Shown: positions 1 through 9,132 of the stretch, in pieces
Position numbering within the stretch: position 1 is the first letter of the stretch
Layout: every line of letters begins with the position of its first letter
From: Ligilactobacillus pobuzihii E100301 = KCTC 13174
GTDB taxonomy: Bacteria; Bacillota; Bacilli; Lactobacillales; Lactobacillaceae
Assembly (NCBI RefSeq): GCF_000349725.1
Contig: NZ_KB714699.1
Location: forward strand, 1-44,730
Reading direction: 5' to 3'
DNA: 44,730 nucleotides
Program-made: the position numbers and the translations under genes
Notes under the pieces: generated by a model
Seen by the model: the letters and a program-made list of their open reading frames with translations, nothing else
What the model was told of the DNA's origin: nothing
Database searches by the model: none

Positions 1-898
1 TCCGACGCAAGGCAACCCGTGGACCAGCTTTAGAAATATTAACTACATGTGCCTTAGCCATCACACTGCTTGCAGTTAGGACTTGCGTCCGGTCAACGCC
101 TTCGATAAAGCGTTCAACGTAATCATTAGCTGGGTGAGTCAAGATGTCTTCAGGGGCACCGATCTGTTCGATGTTACCGTCACGCATGATCATGATCCGG
201 TCACCCAATTTCAAGGCTTCATTCAAATCATGGCCGATAAAGATGACCGTTTTATGCATCTTTTCTTGGATCTGTAACAAAAGGTCCTGCATTTCCTTAC
301 GATATAACGGATCCAAAGCAGAAAAGGCTTCGTCCATCAGTAAGATCTCGGCATCATTAGCAAGCGCACGTGCTAAACCAACACGTTGCTGCATACCACC
401 AGATAATTGGTCTGGATATTGTTGGTCATAGCCGTTCAAGCCAACTAATTCCAATGCATCTTTAGCCTTTTTTTCTTGTGTTTTCTGGTCAACTTTTTTG
501 AGAGTCAAACCGTATTCTGTATTTTGTAAAACCGTTAAATGTGGGAACAAGGCAAAGTTCTGGAAAACCATCCCAATTTTATCTTGACGTAACTTACGTA
601 ATTCTTCATTCGACAACTGCATAACTTTCTGGTCATCGATTTCAACTTCACCATCTGTTGAATTGATCAACCGATTGACCATTCGGATGATAGTTGACTT
701 ACCACTACCAGAAAGTCCCATGATTACGAATAATTCGCCCTCATTAACAGTAAAATTCGCTTGGTTTACCCCAACTGTACAACCAGTTTGAGCAAGGATC
801 TCTTTTTTATCTTTTCCTTCGCTCAACAATTTTTTTGCTTGGGGGATTTGTTTACCGAATATTTTAGTTAAATTTGAAACTTTAACTTTTTCTGTCAT
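1..898 (-). CDS. opuAA: Glycine betaine/proline ABC transporter ATP-binding subunit, partial at left edge
   Basis: The reading frame runs leftwards from ATG at 898 and is open to base 1, so about 299 N-terminal residues are present and the C-terminus (usually CBS domains, family length about 400) is missing. Visible motifs are Walker A GLSGSGKST, the Q-loop VFQNFALFPH, the signature LSGGMQQRVGLARAL, Walker B EILLMDEAFSALDP and the switch histidine in FIGHDLNEAL. The family-typical N-terminal stretch LTKIFG is followed by an inserted K-rich segment, as in ProV/OpuAA/GbuA proteins. The role is ATP hydrolysis driving osmoprotectant uptake; permease and binding protein should lie beyond the left edge. 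The SD on the minus strand is GGGAGGAG, about 8 nt before the ATG. Assignment to this family is firm; which betaine system is not resolved. Confidence 0.93.
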   Translation of the reverse strand, partial: MTEKVKVSNLTKIFGKQIPQAKKLLSEGKDKKEILAQTGCTVGVNQANFTVNEGELFVIMGLSGSGKSTIIRMVNRLINSTDGEVEIDDQKVMQLSNEELRKLRQDKIGMVFQNFALFPHLTVLQNTEYGLTLKKVDQKTQEKKAKDALELVGLNGYDQQYPDQLSGGMQQRVGLARALANDAEILLMDEAFSALDPLYRKEMQDLLLQIQEKMHKTVIFIGHDLNEALKLGDRIMIMRDGNIEQIGAPEDILTHPANDYVERFIEGVDRTQVLTASSVMAKAHVVNISKAGPRVALRR

Positions 899-1204
899 TC
901 TTTCTTACTCCTCCCTTTTATAAATGATACCAAACTATTATTTCAGACAAATACCCACTAAGTCAAATTTTATCAGTTAAAATTAGTCATTATAGGTTAT
1001 CGTACCCTTTGTTTTTGCTTATAAAATTTGCTTGGTATTTGTTAGTGAAAAAAACACAATAGCTATTATTATAATACACGTAACCGTTTCACTATTTCAA
1101 CCAATCAACTTTACAAACACATCTTAAACATCTGCATTTAATTTTTTGGATTTACGGAAAATTAGCTCTAAATATAAAATAATCTGCCAAATTAGACATC
1201 TATT
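899..1204. other. Intergenic AT-rich region upstream of opuAA
   Basis: No coding sequence was found. A minus-strand TATAAT (994-989) could be the -10 of opuAA but lacks a good -35. A plus-strand TATAAT near 1070 also lacks a clear partner gene at that distance. Otherwise nothing recognised. Confidence 0.4.
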
Positions 1205-1232
1205 TTGTAATCAAGTTGAAAATCAGTATACT
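1205..1232 (+). promoter_or_regulatory. Promoter of the GlsB-like gene
   Basis: TTGTAA (1205-1210), a 16-bp spacer and TATACT (1227-1232) form a plausible housekeeping promoter. Transcription would start near 1239, about 36 nt before the chosen ATG at 1275. Confidence 0.5.
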
Positions 1233-1274
1233 TAGTTAAGTAGTATATTGTCAGATACGAAAGGAGAAATGAGT

Positions 1275-1517
1275 ATGTCTTGGATCTGGGTTTTAATTGT
1301 TGGTGCAATTATCGGGGCTATTGCCGGAGCCATCACAAACCAGGGAAAGTCAATGGGTTGCGCCGCTAATATCATTGCAGGTTTAGTTGGTTCTTCTCTC
1401 GGGCAAGCACTTTTAGGTGATTTTGGACCACAAGTTGCCGGTATGGCCGTGATCCCGTCGATCATCGGTGCCGTGATCATCGTGTGGATCGTAGCGTTTA
1501 TAATAAATAGAATATAG
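1275..1517 (+). CDS. GlsB/YeaQ/YmgE family small membrane protein
   Basis: An 80-residue, glycine-rich, very hydrophobic protein starting MSWIWVLIVGAIIGAIAGA. It matches the transglycosylase-associated (GlsB/YeaQ/YmgE) family: three predicted membrane segments (about residues 3-20, 28-46 and 54-78) and small-residue packing motifs. The start at 1275 was chosen because AAGGAG at 1261-1266 sits 8 nt upstream; an ATG at 1269 is too close to it and an upstream TTG has no SD. Members are often stress-induced in Gram-positive bacteria, but the biochemical role is unknown. It is a single-gene unit with its own promoter and terminator. Confidence 0.88.
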   Translation: MSWIWVLIVGAIIGAIAGAITNQGKSMGCAANIIAGLVGSSLGQALLGDFGPQVAGMAVIPSIIGAVIIVWIVAFIINRI

Positions 1518-1591
1518 TAATCCACATGTAGCACTTAAATATCTTTAAAATAGACTTCAGCAACTGATCATTTTCTATAAATAAACAAAAT

Positions 1592-1634
1592 ACCCCTTAA
1601 TTGTAAGATTAAAATCTTAATTATGGGGCATTTT
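1592..1634. terminator. Intrinsic terminator, probably bidirectional
   Basis: CCCCTTAATT and AATTATGGGG form the outer stem, AAGATT/AATCTT the inner part, followed by TTTT on the plus strand and preceded by A residues that serve the minus strand. It lies between the convergent GlsB-like and EIIC genes. Confidence 0.75.
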
Positions 1635-1679
1635 GCAATGGCAAAATTTTTATTTATCAAGGGTTTTATCTCTAATTCT

Positions 1680-3026
1680 CTATTTTTCCGCTTTTATTGC
1701 TTCTTGTTTCAATAATTTTCTATCGTAGTTTCTAATAAATGGATACCAAACTATGAAAGCTACTAAAGCACAAACAAATGCCAATACCGCTCCTTGCCAA
1801 CTTGCTGTTGCAATAAAACCACCTATGCCGACTGGGGTTGGCCATGGTTGCATAGTAATGATCTTAGGGACCAATTTCGTAGCAACAGCAATATAACCAG
1901 TTAAACCAGAAGCTAACGGTGCCAAGACAAACGGAATAAATAAATTAATATTATAAACAATTGGCAGACCAAATAAAATAGGTTCATTAATATTAAATAA
2001 CGCCGGTACGAGCTCCACTTTACCAATTTCACTTAATTGGACTGATCTAGCACGTGTTGCTAACCAAATAGCCATACCTAAAGTAGCACCTGAACCACCA
2101 ATAGTTACAAACGCATTCATTGGATCTCCCGCAAAGAAATGATTTGATGCTCCTTGAGCGTTAGCAGCCATATTCGCTAAAACTATCGGTTGATAGAAGG
2201 AACTCATGATCGTAGCACCATGAATACCAAACCACCATAAGAAATGGACTAAGAAGATAATAATTAAAAATCCCCACCATGTATCAGCAATATCACTGAT
2301 AAAAGAAAATGGTATATATAAAAGCTTGAAAATATCTGTGCCAAACAAAACCAATATTAAATTAATGCCACCAATTGCTACAGCAACACATAAACCTGGG
2401 ATCAATGAACTAAAAGAATTAGCAACACCTGCTGGCACGGATGCAGGCATCTTAATACGCCAATTATGTTTGATAGTAAAACGATAAATCTGGACTGTTA
2501 ACCAACCTACAACTAGACCTGTGAAAATACCCACAGCACCAATTCTAGTTAGTCCTCCGGAAGAAACCGCATATCCCCCACCAATTATATTATCCTTATT
2601 CAAGGATTGTACAAGTTGAATAGAGCTACCTTTCCAAACTAGTTCTGGTACAGTAATAAACATAGCCATTAAAAACATCAATAAACCGTTCAAAGGGTTT
2701 AAATCGAGCTTTTCTTCTTGTTGATATATTCTAGTATAACTATAAGTAAACGTCCCAGCAAATACTAATGCTAAAATCCCCATCGTAGCGTTATACACAA
2801 CTTGAAATATATTAGTAAATCTTCCTATTGTTGCTGCATACCATACTTCAAAACCATGAATCGGAAAAGCCTGTGGCAAAATTGTTAAAATTAAAAAAAT
2901 GGCACCAATAATTGAAAACGAAATAACACTATAACCAGCATCCATAATTGCTCGAACAAAACGTGATCCAGCAAACTTTCCACTAGCATTCATCATTTTA
3001 TCTTTAAAGCTTCCGCCATCCGTCAT
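1680..3026 (-). CDS. celB: PTS lactose/cellobiose-type EIIC permease
   Basis: A 448-residue integral membrane protein of the EIIC lactose/cellobiose (CelB/ChbC) family, normal in length and with no fused EIIB or EIIA. The family hallmark FNINEPILFGLPIVYN lies at about residues 343-358, and IHGATIMSSFYQP plus GGSGATLGMA are also typical of the substrate-binding region. The protein takes up and presents the sugar, probably cellobiose or another beta-glucoside, for phosphorylation by EIIB. The SD GGGAGGAGACC precedes ATG at 3026. No EIIA or EIIB is adjacent; the only ones in the window are at 34467-35187, whose promoter is almost a copy of this one. Sugar specificity is inferred from the neighbouring 6-phospho-beta-glucosidases. 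Confidence 0.93.
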   Translation of the reverse strand: MTDGGSFKDKMMNASGKFAGSRFVRAIMDAGYSVISFSIIGAIFLILTILPQAFPIHGFEVWYAATIGRFTNIFQVVYNATMGILALVFAGTFTYSYTRIYQQEEKLDLNPLNGLLMFLMAMFITVPELVWKGSSIQLVQSLNKDNIIGGGYAVSSGGLTRIGAVGIFTGLVVGWLTVQIYRFTIKHNWRIKMPASVPAGVANSFSSLIPGLCVAVAIGGINLILVLFGTDIFKLLYIPFSFISDIADTWWGFLIIIFLVHFLWWFGIHGATIMSSFYQPIVLANMAANAQGASNHFFAGDPMNAFVTIGGSGATLGMAIWLATRARSVQLSEIGKVELVPALFNINEPILFGLPIVYNINLFIPFVLAPLASGLTGYIAVATKLVPKIITMQPWPTPVGIGGFIATASWQGAVLAFVCALVAFIVWYPFIRNYDRKLLKQEAIKAEK

Positions 3027-3126
3027 AATGGTCTCCTCCCTAAAAACCTAATCCCTTGATCCTGTAATATTACCATTAGAAATGAAACTATAAATTACTG
3101 ATACTACCATTGTTCACCTCTTTTGT

Positions 3127-3180
3127 TGAAGCGCTTTCTTAAAACAAATAAATTATAATACATTGGTACTAATTTTACAA
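3127..3180 (-). promoter_or_regulatory. EIIC promoter with GntR-type operator in the spacer and downstream cre
   Basis: Read on the minus strand: -35 TTGTAA (3180-3175), a 17-bp spacer containing TTAGTACCAAT, and -10 TATAAT (3157-3152). The CcpA-like box AAGAAAGCGCTTCA (3140-3127) lies just downstream. The same arrangement occurs at 5391-5438 and 35260-35311. Confidence 0.75.
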
Positions 3181-3310
3181 ATGCCTTTAAATATTTTTTG
3201 TAATAATCTGTTTTTATATTACCAACAAAAGCACTGACTATAATATAAAGTCATGACCAAAACACAAAAGTCTAAACTATAGATAGTCTAAAGGATTTAA
3301 ATTTTATTAG

Positions 3311-3829
3311 TTACACATTCAGCTTTTTTATATTTTTGTCTGCCGCCTCTTTTGCTCGTTTAAGATGCTTATAATACTTATCTTGATTATTTTCTATTTT
3401 GTAAGCCTTGCGTTCTGCATAAAAACAAAGCAAAATCCCCACTAACAAAATACCAATAACAATTTCTCTCTCATCGGCATGCATAAAAGGATAGAAATTA
3501 AAATACAATGGAGTTAAACAAACAAATATCAAAACTATATTAGTTATCATTTGAATCGAAAAGTATATCTTCGTTTGCAATAACCTATTGGATAAATCAT
3601 GCAATTTTTTAAATTGCTCACCCATTGTTGGAAAAATTACTATTATTAAAAATAATGGTAAAGCCCACATTTTTTCATGTGCTTGAACTAACACAATTGA
3701 CCAATAAAGATTAACAAAAAAGAAGAAGGTAGCTACATATCTAAAAAATATGAAACGACTAAATGACATCATTTCTACATGCTGTCTTTGCCTAATTTCT
3801 TCGATTTCTTTCTTACTTTTTTTTGCCAT
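3311..3829 (-). CDS. Hypothetical membrane protein within the beta-glucoside locus
   Basis: A 172-residue protein of unrecognised family. It has a charged N-terminus (KKSKKEIEEI), about four hydrophobic segments (roughly residues 26-48, 55-70, 91-112 and 124-143) and a lysine-rich cytoplasmic-looking tail (residues 148-172). The SD GGAAGGTGAG lies upstream of ATG 3829. It sits between EIIC and the 6-phospho-beta-glucosidase on the same strand, with about 90 bp to the glucosidase stop and about 280 bp to EIIC, so it may be read from the glucosidase promoter. A sugar-locus role is only suggested by position. Confidence 0.7.
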   Translation of the reverse strand: MAKKSKKEIEEIRQRQHVEMMSFSRFIFFRYVATFFFFVNLYWSIVLVQAHEKMWALPLFLIIVIFPTMGEQFKKLHDLSNRLLQTKIYFSIQMITNIVLIFVCLTPLYFNFYPFMHADEREIVIGILLVGILLCFYAERKAYKIENNQDKYYKHLKRAKEAADKNIKKLNV

Positions 3830-3916
3830 AAAGTTCTCTCACCTTCCGATTAAAATAACTACCAAAATCTAACTAACTAATTAACTTTAAAGCAATTATA
3901 TGTGAGCTCATATCTA

Positions 3917-5359
<1,443 letters not shown>

Positions 5360-5390
5360 TTACACTCCTCTTTCCTGATCAAAGTCATAG

Positions 5391-5438
5391 TAAAACGCTT
5401 TCTAAAGGAATTATAACTTATTGGTACAACTTCGTCAA
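5391..5438 (-). promoter_or_regulatory. bglA promoter with GntR-type operator in the spacer and downstream cre
   Basis: Minus strand: -35 TTGACG (5438-5433), 17-bp spacer containing GTTGTACCAAT, -10 TATAAT (5415-5410), then the cre-like TAGAAAGCGTTTTA (5404-5391). The operator occupies the same spacer position as in the EIIC and EIIB promoters. Confidence 0.75.
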
Positions 5439-5548
5439 TGAAGTATGATCAGCAAAATAACGATCGTTTAATGGGCACATTACGAGTGAAAAAGATTGGT
5501 ACTGTTTGCTATTTATCAGTAGATTTATCCTCGCTTTTTTCAAGCCAA

Positions 5549-5580
5549 AAAAAAGACCATGACTCTACATGATCTTTTAT
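5549..5580 (-). terminator. Intrinsic terminator of the OhrR-like gene
   Basis: On the minus strand AAAAGATCATG, loop TAGAGT, CATGGTCTTTT, then a run of T. It begins right after the stop codon at 5586. Confidence 0.8.
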
Positions 5581-5585
5581 CTCAC

Positions 5586-6026
5586 TCAAACTAACTTCAA
5601 TAAACTTTCAATCAATTGATGATTATCAGCTAATAACTTCTGATAAGATTCACGACTAAAGCCACCTGCATCCGAAATACAGTGTGCTAATTTTTGCTTG
5701 ATCTCTGGCTTTAGTTTTTGGCCTTTGTCTGTCAAACTAACAACTAACTGTCTTTTATCTTCCGTGGGACGAGCACGTGTCAGCCAGCCCGCATCTTCAA
5801 GTCGTCGTAACAAAGGTGTTAGTGTATTACTAGCCAAGTGCAAAGCTTGCCCTAGTTCATGCAAGTTACGTGGATCTTCTTCCCACAAAGCTAACATGAC
5901 TAAATACTGCGGGTAAGTCAACTGATACTCACTCAAAATTTGCTGGTAAAACTTAGCAAATAAACGATTAGCGTTGTAAATTGAGAAACACAGTTGATTG
6001 GATAGATTCATTTCTTCTTCTGTCAT
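5586..6026 (-). CDS. MarR family regulator, OhrR-like one-cysteine type
   Basis: A 146-residue MarR protein. The N-terminus LSNQLCFSIYNANR and the following LTYPQYLVMLALWE are the OhrR/MgrA signature. Cys13, Tyr17 and Tyr27 have the same relative spacing as the sensing cysteine and the two hydrogen-bonding tyrosines of Bacillus OhrR (C15, Y19, Y29). The winged helix covers about residues 50-110 (LASNTLTPLLRRLEDAGWL, then DKRQLVVSLT). This predicts an organic-peroxide or thiol-stress sensor acting as a repressor. No ohr gene is adjacent, which is unusual for this class, so the target may be elsewhere. The SD AGGAAGGGGG lies upstream of ATG 6026. Confidence 0.88.
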   Translation of the reverse strand: MTEEEMNLSNQLCFSIYNANRLFAKFYQQILSEYQLTYPQYLVMLALWEEDPRNLHELGQALHLASNTLTPLLRRLEDAGWLTRARPTEDKRQLVVSLTDKGQKLKPEIKQKLAHCISDAGGFSRESYQKLLADNHQLIESLLKLV

Positions 6027-6167
6027 ACTTGGCCGTCCCCCTTCCTATTTATGATAACCCTAATTTCACATTTGCAAAATAAAGCGTGCACGACTCTTCA
6101 ATAAATATATCATTAATTGACACAGCAAAACTGTTGATTTGTCTAGAATATTTCACTAAAAACAAAA

Positions 6168-6374
6168 GAGTGAGACAAAAGAAGCTTTGGAGCTGATTTG
6201 TAACAATGATTGTTTTATTTTGAGTCATAGCAAAGCGAAGAACCAGAATAACGCAATCACTGTTACAGTGAGGCATCAATCTTGTGGAACACGTTTAAAG
6301 GCCGTCGATCTGAACTCATTTAATTGGTTAGATCGACGGCCCTGTTAGGATCACACAGCTGAGCATGTCTCAGT
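6168..6374 (-). repeat. Dispersed ~205-bp intergenic repeat, copy A
   Basis: This is one of four related copies (with 6832-7039, 28934-29147 and 42209-42411), inverted relative to copy B. It holds a 12-bp perfect-looking hairpin GGCCGTCGATCT/AGATCGACGGCC and a longer stem built from TAACGCAATCAC and related bases. It lies between the OhrR-like gene and the MazG-like gene. A 76-codon open frame through it is not conserved and is not counted as a gene. Confidence 0.85.
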
Positions 6375-6390
6375 CATTTCTACACTTCAT

Positions 6391-6762
6391 TTAATTATCC
6401 CATGAACGCTCGTTGTTGATCTTAGTTTTAGCTGCCACAAGTTTCGCTGGATCCAGATTAAGCTGATCACACATAAAAAATGTATAAGTCAAAACATCAG
6501 CTAGCTCTTCTTCCAAATGAATACGTTGTTCTTTTGTGAGTGGCTGCTCTTCTTTTTTCCACTGAAAAATTTCCAAAACTTCTGCAGCCTCCAGATCAAG
6601 CGATAGCCCTAAATCCTTTAGATTATGATGTTTACTCCAACCCTGATTTTCCCTAAAATCACGTAGCTTTTGTAACACAGCCTGATACTGTGGAGAGGTC
6701 TGTTGATCGACCTGCAAATTTTTGTTGGAACCATCTTGTTCTAAGTTATGTACTTTACTCAT
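6391..6762 (-). CDS. MazG-like nucleotide pyrophosphohydrolase
   Basis: A 123-residue protein of the all-alpha NTP pyrophosphatase superfamily. The metal-binding pattern is visible as LDLEAAEVLEIFQW followed by HLEEELADVLTYTFFMCD, matching the ExxE-(x12-28)-ExxD arrangement. NERSWDN near the C-terminus resembles the K-x-x-x-R-x-W ending of dCTPase/MazG-like proteins. The likely role is hydrolysis of non-canonical or excess NTPs to NMP and pyrophosphate. ATG 6762 is chosen because GAGGAGAG lies 8 nt upstream; a GTG three codons earlier overlaps that SD. The gene is flanked by repeat copies A and B. Confidence 0.88.
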   Translation of the reverse strand: MSKVHNLEQDGSNKNLQVDQQTSPQYQAVLQKLRDFRENQGWSKHHNLKDLGLSLDLEAAEVLEIFQWKKEEQPLTKEQRIHLEEELADVLTYTFFMCDQLNLDPAKLVAAKTKINNERSWDN

Positions 6763-6831
6763 AAATACCACTCTCCTCGTTTAAAAACATCCCTCAACAA
6801 GTATTGTAACTTACAATATAAAAAAGCCGGG

Positions 6832-7039
6832 GCTGGGACAAAACTAGCTGTGCGGTTATAAAAAGGCCATCGATCTATCCCATTAAATAAGTTAAATCGA
6901 TGGCTCTTAAACGTGTTCCAAAAGATTGAAGCCTTACTGTAACAATGATTGCGTTATCCTGGTTCTTCGCTTCGCTACGACCCAAAATAACGCAATCATC
7001 GTTACAAACCGGCTTCAAAGCATCTTTTGTCTCACTCTC
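6832..7039 (+). repeat. Dispersed ~205-bp intergenic repeat, copy B
   Basis: Begins CTGGGACAAAACTAGCTG and ends TTTTGTCTCACTC, so its ends are an approximate inverted repeat (GGGACAAAA/TTTTGTCTC). Inside are a GGCCATCGAT/ATCGATGGC hairpin and the pair TAACAATGATTGCGTTAT and ATAACGCAATCATCGTTA, which can form a long stem. It lies between the MazG-like and NCS2 genes. Together with copy A it brackets the MazG-like gene in inverted orientation. Confidence 0.88.
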
Positions 7040-7062
7040 AACTATTTTCAAGTTTGTAATTT

Positions 7063-8520
7063 TTAAATTAGAGCTAACACCGCAAAGTTAATGACAAATA
7101 ACAAGGAAACGACCCAGATCAATGGGTGAACTTGCTTGCCTTTACCAAGGACAGTTTTTACTAATGTATAAAAGATAAATCCAAAAGCAATACCGTAAGT
7201 AATGTTGTAGGTAAAAGCCATCACGATCGATGCCATGAAAGCTGGAATTGCTTCTTCCAGATCCTTCCACGGAATGTCATTGAAATTACTCATCATCATG
7301 ACACCAACCATGATCAACGATGGTGCAACTGCCACAGATGGAATAATTGACAAGAATGGTGAAAGAAAAGCGCTCAAAGCAAACATGATCGCCACAGTCA
7401 CACTTGTCAAACCAGTTCTACCACCAGCACCGATCCCAGCCGAACTTTCTACGTAAGCTGTCACATTTGAAGTACCAAAAAGTGAACCGACACCAGTTGC
7501 GATCGAATCAGCAAACAAGGCCTTATCCAACTTCGACTTAAAACCAGGCTCCTGTTCTAATTTCATTTCTTCTTTACCAGCAAAAATACCCGTTTGACGA
7601 CCAGTCCCAATAAAAGTACCTAACGAATCAAAAGTATCTGACAAACTAAAAGATAAGATCGTCACTAAAACAAGTGGAATACGATGTGGGTCCGTAAACA
7701 AACTCCCCATTCCCTTATCTCCGAAGGCTGCTAAAAATGTATCACCAAGTTGTGAAACAGAAGCACTAAATGAGTATTGACTCGAAATATGTAAGTCAGT
7801 CACACCCATTGGGATACCAATAATAGTAGTAATGATGATCCCTACTAACAAGGCTGCTGGAACTTTTCTAACCAATAAGATAACAGTGACCAAGATTCCA
7901 ATAACTGCAAGATTAACTTCTGGATTATCAAAGTTACTTAACGCAGGTACAATACCACCACCAGAAACAAAGCTAGAAATACCATTGGAAAAATGTTCTT
8001 GTGCACCAGAAAATGATTTGTTATTGACGCTCAAAATATCCTTGGCATTAGTCGTAAATTTTATAAATCCAGCATTTTTGATCCCAATATAAGCAATGAA
8101 ACAACCAATACCACCACTAATAGCAACTTGTAAATTAATTGGTATCGCAGAGATCAACATCTTACGGATCTTAGTAACAGTGATTATAATATTGATCACG
8201 CCACAAAAGAAAACTAAAGCTAAGGCTTCTTGCCAACGAAAACCTAAACTCATGACAACAGTATATGTAAAAAAAGCATTCAAACCGATACCAGGAGCTA
8301 AAGCATATGGCACATTAGCAAAGAGGCCCATAATTAAAGTTCCGACTACTGAGGCAATGATCGTTGCCAAAAAGGCGGCTTGTCCAGGAATGCCTGCTTC
8401 ATTTAAAACGCCGGGGACAACAAAAAGAGCATAAGATAAGGCAAAAAAGGTTGTTAAACCAGCGCCAATTTCAGTACCTGCAGTGGTACCAGATTTTTTT
8501 AAATGGAAAAACTTATCCAC
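7063..8520 (-). CDS. NCS2 family purine permease (AzgA/PbuG type)
   Basis: A 485-residue transporter with 12-14 hydrophobic segments. Recognisable family blocks are GAGLTTFFALSYALFVVP near the N-terminus, PGIGLNAFFTYTVV at about residues 72-85, and FGTSNVTAYVESSAGIGAGG at about 343-362, the last being the AzgA/PbuG substrate-site loop. It imports hypoxanthine, guanine or adenine with protons; the exact base cannot be read from sequence. The SD AGGAGGAATAC precedes ATG 8520. The leader holds a PurBox-like pair rather than a purine riboswitch, so control by PurR is the better hypothesis. Confidence 0.92.
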   Translation of the reverse strand: MDKFFHLKKSGTTAGTEIGAGLTTFFALSYALFVVPGVLNEAGIPGQAAFLATIIASVVGTLIMGLFANVPYALAPGIGLNAFFTYTVVMSLGFRWQEALALVFFCGVINIIITVTKIRKMLISAIPINLQVAISGGIGCFIAYIGIKNAGFIKFTTNAKDILSVNNKSFSGAQEHFSNGISSFVSGGGIVPALSNFDNPEVNLAVIGILVTVILLVRKVPAALLVGIIITTIIGIPMGVTDLHISSQYSFSASVSQLGDTFLAAFGDKGMGSLFTDPHRIPLVLVTILSFSLSDTFDSLGTFIGTGRQTGIFAGKEEMKLEQEPGFKSKLDKALFADSIATGVGSLFGTSNVTAYVESSAGIGAGGRTGLTSVTVAIMFALSAFLSPFLSIIPSVAVAPSLIMVGVMMMSNFNDIPWKDLEEAIPAFMASIVMAFTYNITYGIAFGFIFYTLVKTVLGKGKQVHPLIWVVSLLFVINFAVLALI

Positions 8521-8540
8521 GATGTATTCCTCCTGTATTA

Positions 8541-8575
8541 CGAACTATATAAAGTTAACTATGTATAATAGTTCG
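8541..8575 (-). promoter_or_regulatory. PurBox-like inverted pair upstream of the purine permease
   Basis: On the minus strand CGAACTATTATAC and TATAGTTCG are inverted, with 27 nt between the CGAA and TTCG cores. Allowing about 5 flanking bases per box gives a 17-nt gap, the spacing known for PurR PurBox pairs in Firmicutes. It lies 20-55 nt upstream of the start codon. Confidence 0.5.
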
Positions 8576-8679
8576 CTTTTATAATAATTGATATTGTATC
8601 ACTTATTTCTGAAATTACCATAGAAAAATATTAATCTTTCAGAAATCATCGCACTTTTTATTTTATGCTATTTTCTTTA

Positions 8680-8708
8680 TTCCCACAGATATACAAATAT
8701 TGTATAAT
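8680..8708 (+). promoter_or_regulatory. Promoter of the tandem RNA array
   Basis: TTCCCA (8680-8685), a 17-bp spacer and a perfect TATAAT (8703-8708). Transcription would begin near 8715, about 19 nt before the first RNA unit. No equally good promoter was found between the units. Confidence 0.6.
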
Positions 8709-8733
8709 AATATACAGTTATACTTTTGTTGTT

Positions 8734-8858
8734 TAGTCGAGCTCCAAAATTCAGACAACTCCGCTTATCCAACTCGGACCTCACAGTGCATAGAACACAC
8801 TATAAGTTCCGAGCCCGATAATGCTTGTTGTCTACCGAATTTCTCTGCTCTGTTTTAA
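8734..8858 (+). ncRNA. Tandem structured RNA, unit 1 of 3
   Basis: Starts TAGTCGAGCTCC and ends CTGCTCTGTTTTAA. Predicted pairing from outside in: GAGC/GCTC; AAATTC with GAATTT; AGACAAC with GTTGTCT, offset by an ACC bulge; TTATC with GATAA; CTCGGAC with GTTCCGAG; AGTG with CACT. The same helices form in units 2 and 3 with different bases. Each unit ends in a T tract, so it could be a complete sRNA with its own terminator. I cannot place it in a known RNA family. Confidence 0.6.
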
Positions 8859-8988
8859 TAGTCGAGTTGCGGCAAGCTAGAACTTTCCGCCTAATTAGCT
8901 TAAACATCACGACAAGCACAAATCACTTGTCATAATGCCCAAGCCCATTAGTGCTCGAGTTCTCCCAGCTTGTCTCCGCTCTTTTTTT
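8859..8988 (+). ncRNA. Tandem structured RNA, unit 2 of 3
   Basis: Begins TAGTCGAGTTGCGG. Pairings equivalent to unit 1: AAGCT/AGCTT and AGAACT/AGTTCT separated by CCC on one side; CTAAT/ATTAG; CAT/ATG; GACAAG/CTTGTC. It ends CTCCGCTC plus eight T. The middle stem matches unit 1 less well (CTTAAACAT against ATGCCCAAG). Confidence 0.6.
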
Positions 8989-9116
8989 TAGTCGAGCTGC
9001 ATGAACCAGAAAGTTCCGCCTAATCAACTCGGGCATCACGGCAAGAAAAAGCGCTTGTCATAATGCCTAAGTCCATTAGTGCTCACTTTCTACCGATTCA
9101 CTCCGCTCTGTTTTTA
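8989..9116 (+). ncRNA. Tandem structured RNA, unit 3 of 3, adjacent to the TetR start
   Basis: Begins TAGTCGAGCTGC. Pairings: TGAA with TTCA (one bulge); AGAAAGT/ACTTTCT; CTAAT/ATTAG; GGCAT/ATGCC; GGCAAG/CTTGTC with a G-T pair. It ends CTCCGCTCTGTTTTTA, only 4 nt before the GGAGGG SD of the TetR gene, so this last hairpin could also act as a leader attenuator. Confidence 0.6.
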
Positions 9117-9132
9117 TTTAGGAGGGATAAAA

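Noticed and set aside
6049-6279. A 76-codon minus-strand open frame
   Set aside because: It runs through repeat copy A and is not preserved in copies B, C or D, so it is a by-product of the repeat.
8521-8700. Purine riboswitch ahead of the NCS2 gene
   Set aside because: The conserved three-way junction and loop sequences are missing; a PurBox pair fits the visible symmetry.
8734-9116. Three tandem units considered as a CRISPR array
   Set aside because: The units are ~128 bp with no short identical repeats or unique spacers, and no cas genes are present; paired stems explain them better.
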